Of a stretch of 64,000 bases of DNA, positions 49,293 to 56,923 are shown piece by piece. The stretch comes from an uncultured Lachnospiraceae bacterium (lineage in GTDB: Bacteria > Bacillota > Clostridia > Lachnospirales > Lachnospiraceae). The stretch is from contig CADAHQ010000002.1 in NCBI GenBank assembly GCA_902787715.1, positions 124,001-188,000 on the forward strand, read 5' to 3'. The notes beneath the pieces are model-generated. The model saw only the letters and a list, made by a program, of their open reading frames with translations. It ran no database searches and was not told where the DNA came from. Within the stretch, counting starts at the first letter, position 1; every line of letters begins with the position of its first letter. The position numbers and the translations under genes are program-made.

Positions 49293-50174
49293 CTATGAGA
49301 GGCGCTTTTCGAAGTCCCCGAGCACCGCGGCGGAAGGGTAGACGTTGGCGAAGGCCGAGGGGTCCAGCTCTGCCAGCGCATGCTTTAAGCGGTGGTATTC
49401 GTACTCCGACATGACGCTGATGAGGAGCTTGCGCTCTGCGCCGGAATACACGCCGGTGCCGGTGAAAATCGTGGCGCTCCGGTTGATGTTGTCGCGGATC
49501 CAGTCACCGATTTCCTGCTCTTTGTTGGTGAAAATGTTCACCGTCACGGCGCGGTTTTGCAGGTGAATCTTATCGATGATCAGCGAGCAGACAAAGGCCG
49601 CGATGATGGAGTACACGGCGACCTCCGGATTGAAGACAATGGCGCAGACCGCGTAAACAACGATGTTTACGGCGAGAGAGACCTTGCCCACCGTGAGGGA
49701 CCGGAACTTCTGGCTCATCACGATGCCGATGATGTCCGTGCCGCCGCCTGAACCGAAGCCGATGTAGAGAAGGCCGCTGCCGATACCCTCGAAAAATCCG
49801 CCCACAATGGTGTTGGTAAGCGCATCCGAGATGATCGGTTCCTTCGGAATCGGCAGAAGCGACATCAACGCACTTTCCAGGATAATGGTAAACCCGGCCT
49901 TGATCATGGGCTTGCCCCCGAGGACGCGCCAACCGAGGATGACAATCGGGATGTTCATCAGGAAATAAAGGACACCGCGGATGTTGTAAGGCTCCAAGGG
50001 CGTTCCGACGGACAAGAGCGAGAGAAGCTGCGCAATACCGGTAAACCCGCCGGAATACAATCCGCCGGGAAGAATGAAAAAGTTGACTCCGAGACAGTAA
50101 ATCAGGGAAGCGATGACGCAGATGGTGAAGTTCGTAACACCGCTTTTGACGCTTCCTCTTTTGTTGTCAAACAT
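49293..50174 (-). CDS. YitT-family membrane protein (DUF161/DUF2179)
   Basis: A 293-residue protein; the start at 50174 has CGGAGGTC ahead of it. Five or six membrane segments (GVNFFILPGGLYSGGFTGIA, GIGSGLLYIGFGSGGGTDII) are followed by a C-terminal cytoplasmic DUF2179 domain with TIFTGTGVYSGAERKLLISV. Common in Firmicutes; suggested to be a transporter or sensor of small ligands, but untested. A TATAAT (50238-50233, minus strand, with TGTGG ahead) serves as its -10. Confidence 0.92.
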   Translation of the reverse strand: MFDNKRGSVKSGVTNFTICVIASLIYCLGVNFFILPGGLYSGGFTGIAQLLSLLSVGTPLEPYNIRGVLYFLMNIPIVILGWRVLGGKPMIKAGFTIILESALMSLLPIPKEPIISDALTNTIVGGFFEGIGSGLLYIGFGSGGGTDIIGIVMSQKFRSLTVGKVSLAVNIVVYAVCAIVFNPEVAVYSIIAAFVCSLIIDKIHLQNRAVTVNIFTNKEQEIGDWIRDNINRSATIFTGTGVYSGAERKLLISVMSEYEYHRLKHALAELDPSAFANVYPSAAVLGDFEKRLS

Positions 50175-50365
50175 GTCTGACCTCCGAAACTTGGTGAAAC
50201 GCGAGCCCCCCGGCCCGCATTTCCGACAATCTATTATACCACATCCGGGCATCCTGTGCGAAACCGGAATGCCTGCGGGATGCGAAGTTTTTCCATCGCG
50301 CGGAAAAGCGCGGCAAATCCATCCCCAAATGGAAAACTATATTGCAGAAAACGTGAATTTGCGGC

Positions 50366-50394
50366 TTGACATATCTTCTCAGATTGGTTACGCT
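50366..50394 (+). promoter_or_regulatory. Possible nudC promoter
   Basis: Consensus TTGACA (50366-50371) with only a poor -10 (TACGCT, 50389-50394) at 17 bp. Confidence 0.45.
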
Positions 50395-50476
50395 TAGACA
50401 AATGCGCGTTATAGCGGAGGCGGTCCGGCCCGGCGGCCGGAGCGGGGAATCTCCGAAAGATTAGGAGCAAAAAAGC

Positions 50477-51313
50477 ATGATACAGGATATTTTTCCGAGC
50501 AAACTGGACAATCATTATGAGCCATTCACCCTGAGGCCTGAGGATACTTTTGTGATCTGCGACGGCGACGGGAGGCTTTTGGTTAATACCAACGGGGGAA
50601 GGGTGCATTTTCCGGGAGGAGCCGATGCGGCCGACGGGACAACGTCGGATGCGGACGCCGCGGTGTACCTCTTTTCGCTGGACGGGGAGCGGTATTTTCT
50701 TCGGGCGGACGATGCACCGGCGGAGAAGGAAGGCTTTACCTACCGGACCCTTCGGGAGATTCGCGATCTGTGCGTCGGCAAGGAGGTGTATGCGGCATTT
50801 ACCGCGTATCATCTGTGGCGATGGTACCGCGACAACCGCTTTTGCGGACGGTGCGGCGGGGCGCTTGCCCACAGCGTCACTGAGCGCGCGCTTCAGTGCC
50901 CGGCCTGCGGCAACACCATCTATCCGCGCATCAATCCTGCGGTGATTGTCGGCGTGACGAAGGGTGATTGCATCCTGCTCACCAAATACCGCCGCGGCTT
51001 TGCGCACAACGCGCTGGTGGCCGGATTTACCGAGATCGGCGAGACCCTTGAGGAGACCGTCGCCCGCGAGGTGATGGAGGAGACGGGAGTCCGCGTGCGG
51101 AACATCCGCTATTACAAGTCGCAGCCCTGGGGCATGGCGCAGGATATGCTGGTGGGCTTCTACTGCGACGCGGAGGGCGACGGCGAGATTCACATGGACG
51201 AAAACGAGCTGAAGTACGCCGAGTGGGTGCGTCGCGAGGACATCGTGCTACAGCCCAACAACTTAAGCCTTACCAACGAAATGATGCGCATGTTCAAGGA
51301 AGGGAAGCAGTGA
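50477..51313 (+). CDS. nudC: NAD(+) diphosphatase/decapping enzyme NudC-like
   Basis: A 278-residue Nudix hydrolase with the NudC layout: N-terminal domain, zinc ribbon CGRCGG and CPACGN (about residues 120-155), then the Nudix box GFTEIGETLEETVAREVMEETG. NudC cleaves NADH and NAD-capped RNA. The NAD-specific motif, usually SQPWPFPxS, reads SQPWGMAQDM here, so the substrate may differ. ATG 50477 follows TTAGGAGC. Confidence 0.88.
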   Translation: MIQDIFPSKLDNHYEPFTLRPEDTFVICDGDGRLLVNTNGGRVHFPGGADAADGTTSDADAAVYLFSLDGERYFLRADDAPAEKEGFTYRTLREIRDLCVGKEVYAAFTAYHLWRWYRDNRFCGRCGGALAHSVTERALQCPACGNTIYPRINPAVIVGVTKGDCILLTKYRRGFAHNALVAGFTEIGETLEETVAREVMEETGVRVRNIRYYKSQPWGMAQDMLVGFYCDAEGDGEIHMDENELKYAEWVRREDIVLQPNNLSLTNEMMRMFKEGKQ

Positions 51314-51370
51314 GCTTCCCGCGAAAGAAACGCATGGTCGGCGAACCGTGAGTTCGCAAAGGAGATTCCG

Positions 51371-51943
51371 ATGACACTGGAAGAAGCAAAGAAACTGTAC
51401 CGCGACTGCGGCGGTGACGACCCATACATCATCTGGCATGAGGCCGGAGAGAAGACACTCGCGGAATACAGTGCCCTTAACATCCCCTTCGAAGTCAAGC
51501 GGGAGTGGGCAGCAGAGATTTTAGAGCAGGATTTTGCAAGCATGCAGCGGGAACCGGACCGCTCAAGCAGTGCGGTAGCAGACATCCTTACGATGATGAA
51601 CTACGAGTACGTAAATGCCCAGATGATCGGCGCCGGGCTTTTGGATGCCCTCGAGGACCAGATGCGCAGGGAAGATCCTACCAAATTAACCCGCGAGCAG
51701 GCCATGAACCGCATCCTGATTATTGAGGACATGACATCCCTTCTCCGTAAGAAGGGCGGCTGCCAGCTGTTCTACGAGTACACAACCCTCGCGCCGCGCA
51801 TGCGCCGCGTCATGGAAGCCTTTTCCGACTTCGTCTGCCCTACGGAAACCCGGTCGCAGCAAGGCCGTCGGCCCCGCACCCTCGCCCAGTGGAAAAAAGA
51901 CGCCGACGCCGCCTACCATAATGCTTGTGGGAAATGGTCATAA
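51371..51943 (+). CDS. Hypothetical helical protein
   Basis: A 190-residue cytoplasmic protein, probably all helical, with blocks such as DPYIIWHEAGEKTLAEYSAL and EQAMNRILIIEDMTSLLRKK. RBS AAAGGAG precedes the ATG. I do not recognise the family and no catalytic motif stands out. It follows nudC by 57 bases and may share its transcript. A strong terminator comes immediately after. Confidence 0.65.
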   Translation: MTLEEAKKLYRDCGGDDPYIIWHEAGEKTLAEYSALNIPFEVKREWAAEILEQDFASMQREPDRSSSAVADILTMMNYEYVNAQMIGAGLLDALEDQMRREDPTKLTREQAMNRILIIEDMTSLLRKKGGCQLFYEYTTLAPRMRRVMEAFSDFVCPTETRSQQGRRPRTLAQWKKDADAAYHNACGKWS

Positions 51944-51968
51944 AACTAATCGATTTTTGATTCCCAAG

Positions 51969-51993
51969 AGGAGCCGCAAGGCTCCTTTTTTTG
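51969..51993 (+). terminator. Terminator after the helical protein gene
   Basis: A perfect 7-bp stem (51969-51975 with 51980-51986, AGGAGCC) closed by a GCAA tetraloop and followed by a T8 run. Confidence 0.93.
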
Positions 51994-51994
51994 T

Positions 51995-52307
51995 CGCTCC
52001 CGGCTTTTGGGGGAAGTGCACGAAGAAAGCCGGGATGGCATGCGGTATTCTACTGCGTACAGCTCGTGGAACATCGAAGATGTTACCGAGAGCTGTACGC
52101 AGTAGAAGTCGACTCAGTGGCTTCGAGACTGCATAGGGGCGTTTTGAGGACTGTTCGTAGCACGCCGCCTTCCTTGATTCTTTTTCAAAGGCGGCGTGCA
52201 AGCCCCGCAAAAACGCCCCTTCCATGCAGTCGAAGAAGACACATAGTCGACTGGAGCCGTCATCCCGGGTTTCTATCGTGCACTCCCCCATGATAAAGCC
52301 GGGAGCG
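51995..52307. repeat. 313-bp giant multi-arm inverted-repeat element
   Basis: Outer stem: 13 perfect bp (51995-52007 with 52295-52307), 15 bp with a one-base bulge (52008-52023 with 52276-52290), and 13 of 14 bp (52024-52037 with 52261-52274). Inside are a perfect 15-bp stem (52050-52064 with 52091-52105) capped by AACATC/GATGTT, and a long arm made of AGTCGACT (52107-52114 with 52245-52252), 12 bp (52121-52134 with 52224-52235), 12 bp (52135-52146 with 52208-52220) and a perfect 12-bp tip (52160-52171 with 52188-52199). It lies between the terminators of two convergent genes and holds no credible ORF. Either a MITE-like element or a large structured RNA. Confidence 0.85.
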
Positions 52308-52311
52308 GTAC

Positions 52312-52344
52312 AAAAAAAGGCGGAACCGTTGCGGTTCCGCCTTT
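52312..52344 (-). terminator. Terminator of the FucI-family isomerase gene
   Basis: A perfect 13-bp stem (52316-52328 with 52332-52344, AAAGGCGGAACCG) followed on the minus strand by a T7 run. Confidence 0.93.
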
Positions 52345-52366
52345 GGAAAGTCAAAGGATTGATGCC

Positions 52367-53842
52367 TTAAGCCCAGGGATTCTCGGTCGGGTAAGGAAGC
52401 GACTTCGGCTGGTTGTAAGCAATGTCCTTGATGCCGAGGAACTTGAATACCTCGAACAGGGCCTTGCCGCAGTGACCGAATGCTACCGCACCGTGGTGAG
52501 GATATCTCTTCTGGATGAGCACGTGACGATAGAAGCGTCCCATCTCCTTGATAGCGAAGATTGCGATACCACCGAAGGAACGGGTAGGTACGTCGAGAAT
52601 CTCGCCCTCAGCGATGTAGGAAACAAGCTCTCCGTCGCTGTTGCACTGCAGACGATAGAAGGTGATGTCGCTCGCTGCGATGTCGCCCTCAAGGGTTCCG
52701 CGTGTGAAGTCAGGCTCGCTTCCTTCCGGCTCGAGGAGACGGTGCTGGATGAGCTGATACTTGATTGCACGGTCGCTGCACATCTTGCAGGACGGAGTGT
52801 TACCGCAGTGGAAGCCCATGAACGTATCGGTAAGCTTGTAATCATACTTGCCCTTGATGTCCTCGTCGTAGATGTACTGAGGAACGGAGTTGTTGATGTC
52901 AAGGAGAGTGATTGCATCGCCGGTTACGCAAGCGCCGATGTACTCGGAGAGTGCGCCGTAGATATCAACCTCGCAGGATACCGGGATACCGCGGCTTGCG
53001 AGACGGCTGTTAACGTAGCAAGGCTCGAAACCGAAGGTCTCCGGGAATGCAGGCCAGCACTTGTCGGCAAATGCCACATACTTGCGTGCACCCTTGTGCT
53101 GCTCAGCCCAGTCAAGGAGCGTAAGCTCGAACTGTGCCATACGAGCGCTCATCTCAGGGTAGTATTTGCCTTCGCCCATTTCCTTAGCCATGTCTTCGCA
53201 GACAGACGGGATACGAGGATCGTTCTCATGTGCCTTGTAAGCTACGAAGAGGTCAAGCTCGGAGTTCTCCTCAACCTCAATGCCAAGCTCATAGAGACCC
53301 TTGATGGGAGCGTTGCAGGCGAAGAAGTCCTGCGGACGAGGTCCGAAGGTAATAATCTTAAGATTCTTAACACCGATGATAGCGCGAGCGATCGGAACGA
53401 AGTCAGCGATCATCTTCGCAATGTCATCAGCGGTTCCTACCGGATACTCCGGAATATAGCCCTTGAGGTGGCGCATTCCGAGGTTGTAGGAGCAGTTCAG
53501 CATACCGCAGTAAGCATCGCCGCGGCCGTTGATCATGTCGCCGTCACCCTCGGCAGCAGCCACGAACATTACGGGGCCGTCGAAGTTCTTAGCGATCAAA
53601 GTCTCGGGAGTCTCGGGACCGAAGTTGCCGAGGAAAACTACAAGTGCGTTGCACTCGGCCTTCTTAACATCCTCAACCGCCTTGAGCATATCAAGCTCGT
53701 TCTCCACAGTTACGGGACACTCATAGAGGTCACCCTTGTAAGCAGCCTTGATAGCGGCGCGTCTCTTCTCGGACAGAACGATCGGGAAGCAGTCACGGCT
53801 AACGGCAACAATACCGAGTTTCACTACAGGAATATTGTTCAT
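52367..53842 (-). CDS. L-fucose/L-arabinose isomerase family protein
   Basis: A 491-residue protein; the start at 53842 gives MNNIPVVKLGIVAVSRDCFP and is preceded by GAAAGG. The Rossmann-like N-terminal domains (ALVVFLGNFGPETPETLIAK) and the metal-binding C-terminal part (GNTPSCKMCSD, then HHGAVAFGHCGKALFEVFKFL near the end) fit the FucI/AraA superfamily, which interconverts aldoses and ketoses. The exact sugar cannot be read. It is monocistronic with a strong promoter and biased codons, so it is probably highly expressed. No kinase or aldolase of the fucose pathway is adjacent. Confidence 0.85.
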   Translation of the reverse strand: MNNIPVVKLGIVAVSRDCFPIVLSEKRRAAIKAAYKGDLYECPVTVENELDMLKAVEDVKKAECNALVVFLGNFGPETPETLIAKNFDGPVMFVAAAEGDGDMINGRGDAYCGMLNCSYNLGMRHLKGYIPEYPVGTADDIAKMIADFVPIARAIIGVKNLKIITFGPRPQDFFACNAPIKGLYELGIEVEENSELDLFVAYKAHENDPRIPSVCEDMAKEMGEGKYYPEMSARMAQFELTLLDWAEQHKGARKYVAFADKCWPAFPETFGFEPCYVNSRLASRGIPVSCEVDIYGALSEYIGACVTGDAITLLDINNSVPQYIYDEDIKGKYDYKLTDTFMGFHCGNTPSCKMCSDRAIKYQLIQHRLLEPEGSEPDFTRGTLEGDIAASDITFYRLQCNSDGELVSYIAEGEILDVPTRSFGGIAIFAIKEMGRFYRHVLIQKRYPHHGAVAFGHCGKALFEVFKFLGIKDIAYNQPKSLPYPTENPWA

Positions 53843-53891
53843 TCTAAGTACCAAACCTTTCTCTAATTTGGCGGAGACCGCCATTACAACT

Positions 53892-53920
53892 ATTATACTT
53901 TATCGGAAAATGACTGTCAA
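53892..53920 (-). promoter_or_regulatory. Promoter of the FucI-family isomerase gene
   Basis: Minus strand: consensus TTGACA (53920-53915), 17-bp spacer, consensus TATAAT (53897-53892). Confidence 0.9.
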
Positions 53921-53981
53921 CAAAAAACAGCATTGTGACCGTCGATTGCGAGAGATTCCGAAGGGGGCTTCGGGAGGACGG

Positions 53982-54014
53982 AAAAAAGCCGGTTGCGTTG
54001 CGGCAGCCGGCTTT
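53982..54014 (-). terminator. Terminator of the lipoprotein gene
   Basis: An 8-bp stem (53985-53992 with 54007-54014, AAAGCCGG) with a T6 run on the minus strand. Confidence 0.87.
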
Positions 54015-54034
54015 CTTTTCGGTAGTTTTCGTTG

Positions 54035-54604
54035 TTATTTTACAATCAGGGAACCAAGAATCGTCTTTGCTTCCTCGCTGTCGAATTTGAAACCGGCGCT
54101 GGACACGCGGACAGGCTTGTCATTTACGGTCGCAATCAGCTCAAAACCGTATCCGCCGAAACCGTCGCTGTACTGGAAACCGGTCCAGGTGATGTCGCCG
54201 TAGGTTCCGGAGACGTCCACCTGCTCGTTGGTGTAAGTGTTCTTGTTGTAGTCGTAGTGCTGCTTCGCAAGGCTCTCATCCTCCCGCTTGAAGTCGAAAT
54301 ACTTGAAATCCGACTTCTTCACGGAGCAGTAGCGCGTGTCGTTCTCATCGAACACATCACCCTTGCGGAACGTCCACTCTGCGGGGATTCCCACCGTGAA
54401 ATCGCCCCACTCCTCAGTGGATGCAATGGTCAGGCCGGCAGCCTCGGTAGGCGTAGGATCCTCCTCGGGGGTCGGAGTGTCGGCTTCGTTTTTTTTGTCG
54501 TTCTTCTTTCTGCGGTCATTGTCATCGTCGTCATCGTCGTCGCCGCAGGCAGCAAGGCATACGCAGAGGCAGAGGACGAGCACAAGCATCAAAAGCTTTT
54601 TCAT
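54035..54604 (-). CDS. Putative lipoprotein
   Basis: A 189-residue protein with a lipoprotein signal (MKKLLMLVLVLCLCVCLAAC; Cys20 in LAAC), an Asp7 stretch, a charged and Thr/Pro-rich linker (about 28-55), and a beta-rich domain (WGDFTVGIPAEWTFRKGDVF to the end) that looks like a PsbP/DUF-type fold. Function is unknown. It is divergent from the VYAGP-protein gene across a shared 270-bp gap holding two outward promoters. Confidence 0.78.
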   Translation of the reverse strand: MKKLLMLVLVLCLCVCLAACGDDDDDDDNDRRKKNDKKNEADTPTPEEDPTPTEAAGLTIASTEEWGDFTVGIPAEWTFRKGDVFDENDTRYCSVKKSDFKYFDFKREDESLAKQHYDYNKNTYTNEQVDVSGTYGDITWTGFQYSDGFGGYGFELIATVNDKPVRVSSAGFKFDSEEAKTILGSLIVK

Positions 54605-54712
54605 AAAGTCTCCTTTTTCCGGCGGCCCTGATTTGCCGTTTCGTCGCGCTTAAACTGTGGATTTCAGAGGAAATCGCACCCGGCTGCCGCCGTATATTTC
54701 ATAACAAGTAGG

Positions 54713-54740
54713 ATTATAATTCGGAAAATGCTTTTGTCAA
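54713..54740 (-). promoter_or_regulatory. Lipoprotein gene promoter
   Basis: Minus strand: TTGACA (54740-54735), 16-bp spacer, TATAAT (54718-54713). Confidence 0.87.
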
Positions 54741-54763
54741 GCCTCGAATCACGTCCTTCGTGA

Positions 54764-54792
54764 TTGTTCCGGGGACCGATTTGTGGTATGAT
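54764..54792 (+). promoter_or_regulatory. Promoter of the VYAGP-protein/radical SAM operon
   Basis: TTGTTC (54764-54769), 17-bp spacer, extended -10 TGGTATGAT (hexamer 54787-54792). Confidence 0.75.
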
Positions 54793-54874
54793 GTAAGTAC
54801 GGTCTTTGCAGGACCGGAAAGAGGAAAGAAGATGCTGCACCGCTATGGCGAAGCAGCAGGGGAAGGAGTTTTCC

Positions 54875-55528
54875 ATGGGACTTTTTGACGATTTGAAGAA
54901 GAAAAAATACCCGAAGAACGGGATGTCCGGCGGACGCATGGGCCGCGTTTATGCCGGCCCCGGGCAGATGCCCGGATACCGCAGCGGGGACGAGGATGAA
55001 AACGAGGATCCGAACATGTGTGACGTTTACGCCGGCCCGGGTATGATGGATGAGATTGGTTACGAGGAGGAACCGGAAGTGACGGAGTCCGAGGCTGAAG
55101 AAACCGAAGCTGAAGCAACCGAGACTGAAGAAACTGAAGCAGAGGCGACAGAGGCGGAGGCACCGGTGCCGGAAGAGGAGAAGACAGAATCCGAAGTGCC
55201 GGAGCCGGAGGAAGAGCCCAAAGTCCCGAGACCGAGCCGGGACCAGTTTGACCCCCGGAACATGATGGCGGTGTACGCCGGCCCGGAATATTGGTCGCCG
55301 AAGCCCCAGAACCAGCCGGCGATGATGTTCGTTTATGCGGGGCCCGCGCAGATGCAAAATTACCGCGGTGGATTTATGAACCCGCAGCCGGCACCCGAGC
55401 AACCGGATGAGCCTCTGGAAAAGAAGAGCTTCTGTCCGGAGTGCGGCGGGCTTCTTCAGCAGGGATTCCGGTTCTGCCCGTTCTGCGGAACCCCCCTGAA
55501 GAAAAAGGGGGAGCAGGTGGACGTATGA
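54875..55528 (+). CDS. VYAGP-repeat protein with C-terminal zinc ribbon, probable substrate of the adjacent radical SAM enzyme
   Basis: A 217-residue protein; ATG 54875 has GGAAGGAG ahead of it (ATG 54845 is an alternative). The pentapeptide VYAGP occurs four times, at residues 25-29, 51-55, 133-137 and 153-157, each preceded by Met at -3 (MGR, MCD, MMA, MMF) and usually followed by Gly/Glu/Ala and then Met or Trp. A Glu/Thr/Ala-rich acidic linker fills residues 65-115. The C-terminus is a zinc ribbon (Cys187, Cys190, Cys201, Cys204). There is no signal peptide. The stop overlaps the start of a SPASM radical SAM gene. The layout suits a multicore modification substrate; this is inference. Confidence 0.75.
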   Translation: MGLFDDLKKKKYPKNGMSGGRMGRVYAGPGQMPGYRSGDEDENEDPNMCDVYAGPGMMDEIGYEEEPEVTESEAEETEAEATETEETEAEATEAEAPVPEEEKTESEVPEPEEEPKVPRPSRDQFDPRNMMAVYAGPEYWSPKPQNQPAMMFVYAGPAQMQNYRGGFMNPQPAPEQPDEPLEKKSFCPECGGLLQQGFRFCPFCGTPLKKKGEQVDV

Positions 55529-56559
55529 TGTATTGCTTACGGCATTGCGTCTGGGAGATTACCCTTGCGTGCTGCTTTTCCTGCAAATACTGCGGCTCAG
55601 CCGGCGGGCATGCGAGAGCGAATGAGCTCACGACGGAGGAGTGCTTCTCCGTGGCAGACCAGCTGGCGGAGCTTGGGTGTGAACGCGTCTCCATGATCGG
55701 CGGCGAAGTGTTCATGCGAAAGGATTGGAAAGAAATCGTCGGAAGACTCACCGGCCACGGAATCCGCGTGAATATCATCACCAACGGCTTCCTGTTTACG
55801 GATGCGCTTCTTTCGGACCTTAAGCGCCTTTCCATCGAGTCGGTGTCGGTTTCGTTGGACGGTCCGCGGGAGGTGCACGATGCGTACCGCCAGGCGGGCA
55901 GCTACGACCGCGCTGTTGCGGCCATTGCGAAGCTTTCGGGCAGCGGGATTCCGGTCTCGGTCATCAGCACGTTAAATGCAGTCAATGCAAAGACCCTTCC
56001 TGTCCTGTACGAGACCCTTGTTGACAGCGGCATCTTTGCCTGGCAATTGCAGGCCTGCTCGCCGATGGGAAACGCCGCAAACGGCGGCATCGACATCGCC
56101 TTTGACCCGCGGGAGGTGATTGGATTTGTCGCAAGTCATATGCGGCAGGCGCCGTTTATGCTGGGGGTTGCGGACAATGTCGGTTATTTTACACCTGAGG
56201 AGGGGAGCATTCGCGGAAACCTGAGCGGAAAGGCTTACTTCGCCGGCTGCAGCGCCGGACTGTCGTCCATCGGCATCGACAGCGTAGGAAACGTGCGGGG
56301 GTGCGAGTCCATGTATGATCCGCATTTTACGGAGGGGAATCTCCGCGAGAGAAGCCTTCGCGACATATGGGAGGACCCGGACGCCTTTGCATACAACCGA
56401 AAGTTTGATGAGAGCATGCTCACCGGTCCATGCGCCGAGTGTGAGCTGGGCGGATTTTGCGCCGGGGGATGCCGTTCTTACAACTATTTTGTACACGGAA
56501 AGCTTTACGAAGCGCCCCGTTGCGCACGCGCCATGAACGCCGCGGAAGGAACCGAATAA
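55525..56559 (+). CDS. Radical SAM/SPASM protein, probable peptide or protein maturase
   Basis: A 344-residue enzyme. The start overlaps the upstream stop (ATGATG at 55525-55530). The radical SAM cluster is Cys16-x3-Cys20-x2-Cys23 in LACCFSCKYCGS, followed by MIGGEVFMRKDW and ITNGFLF. The C-terminus has a complete seven-Cys SPASM motif: Cys242, Gly then Cys260 (GNVRGC), Cys303-x2-Cys306-x5-Cys312-x3-Cys316, and Cys333, able to hold two extra iron-sulfur clusters. SPASM enzymes typically modify peptides (thioether or C-C bonds, oxidation, epimerisation). No RRE domain is apparent. The likely substrate is the VYAGP protein. Confidence 0.9.
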   Translation: MMYCLRHCVWEITLACCFSCKYCGSAGGHARANELTTEECFSVADQLAELGCERVSMIGGEVFMRKDWKEIVGRLTGHGIRVNIITNGFLFTDALLSDLKRLSIESVSVSLDGPREVHDAYRQAGSYDRAVAAIAKLSGSGIPVSVISTLNAVNAKTLPVLYETLVDSGIFAWQLQACSPMGNAANGGIDIAFDPREVIGFVASHMRQAPFMLGVADNVGYFTPEEGSIRGNLSGKAYFAGCSAGLSSIGIDSVGNVRGCESMYDPHFTEGNLRERSLRDIWEDPDAFAYNRKFDESMLTGPCAECELGGFCAGGCRSYNYFVHGKLYEAPRCARAMNAAEGTE

Positions 56560-56923
56560 AAGAACGTGGTTTTACCCATTGAAACCTCCCCGAAAATTGT
56601 TTTTTATCTGATTTACAAGTTTTTTTGACAAATTGAAGAGATTTCCTTGAAATTTTACCCGTCTCAAAAATACGAAAAAAACGTGTCTCAACCATTTTTC
56701 ATGTGTATGGGATGATATGGAGAAAAACACTTGAAAATCCGTCGTGGGCTTCCGAAACAAGACAGGTAAATTTTCGGAGAATTCCAAGTGAAATATCAAG
56801 AAAACACCTTTTTCCTTGAAAAAACCGGGAAAGTCGCATTTCAGACAGGTAAAACAACCAAGGCCCCAGCGGAAGCCGGGGCCTTCAATGTTTATGACAT
56901 AAGGGGAAGGAATTCGAGGCCGG
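56560..56923. other. AT-rich intergenic region without a gene
   Basis: It holds no credible ORF. GACAGGTAAA occurs twice (56759-56768 and 56843-56852) and a related inverted copy (TTTTACCCGTCTC, 56654-56666) lies upstream. The right end contains the terminator hairpin at 56860-56885. I see no promoter with both good hexamers. Confidence 0.6.
56860..56885. terminator. Terminator for the MerR-family gene
   Basis: A perfect 8-bp stem (56860-56867 with 56878-56885, AAGGCCCC); the minus strand continues GGTTGTTTT. Confidence 0.75.

Noticed and set aside
52021-52293. Short ORFs inside the 313-bp palindromic element
   Set aside because: They have no RBS and simply read the arms of the inverted repeat; composition is not protein-like.
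56625-56653. TTGACA in the gap after the radical SAM gene
   Set aside because: No acceptable -10 at 16-18 bp and no gene downstream on that strand.
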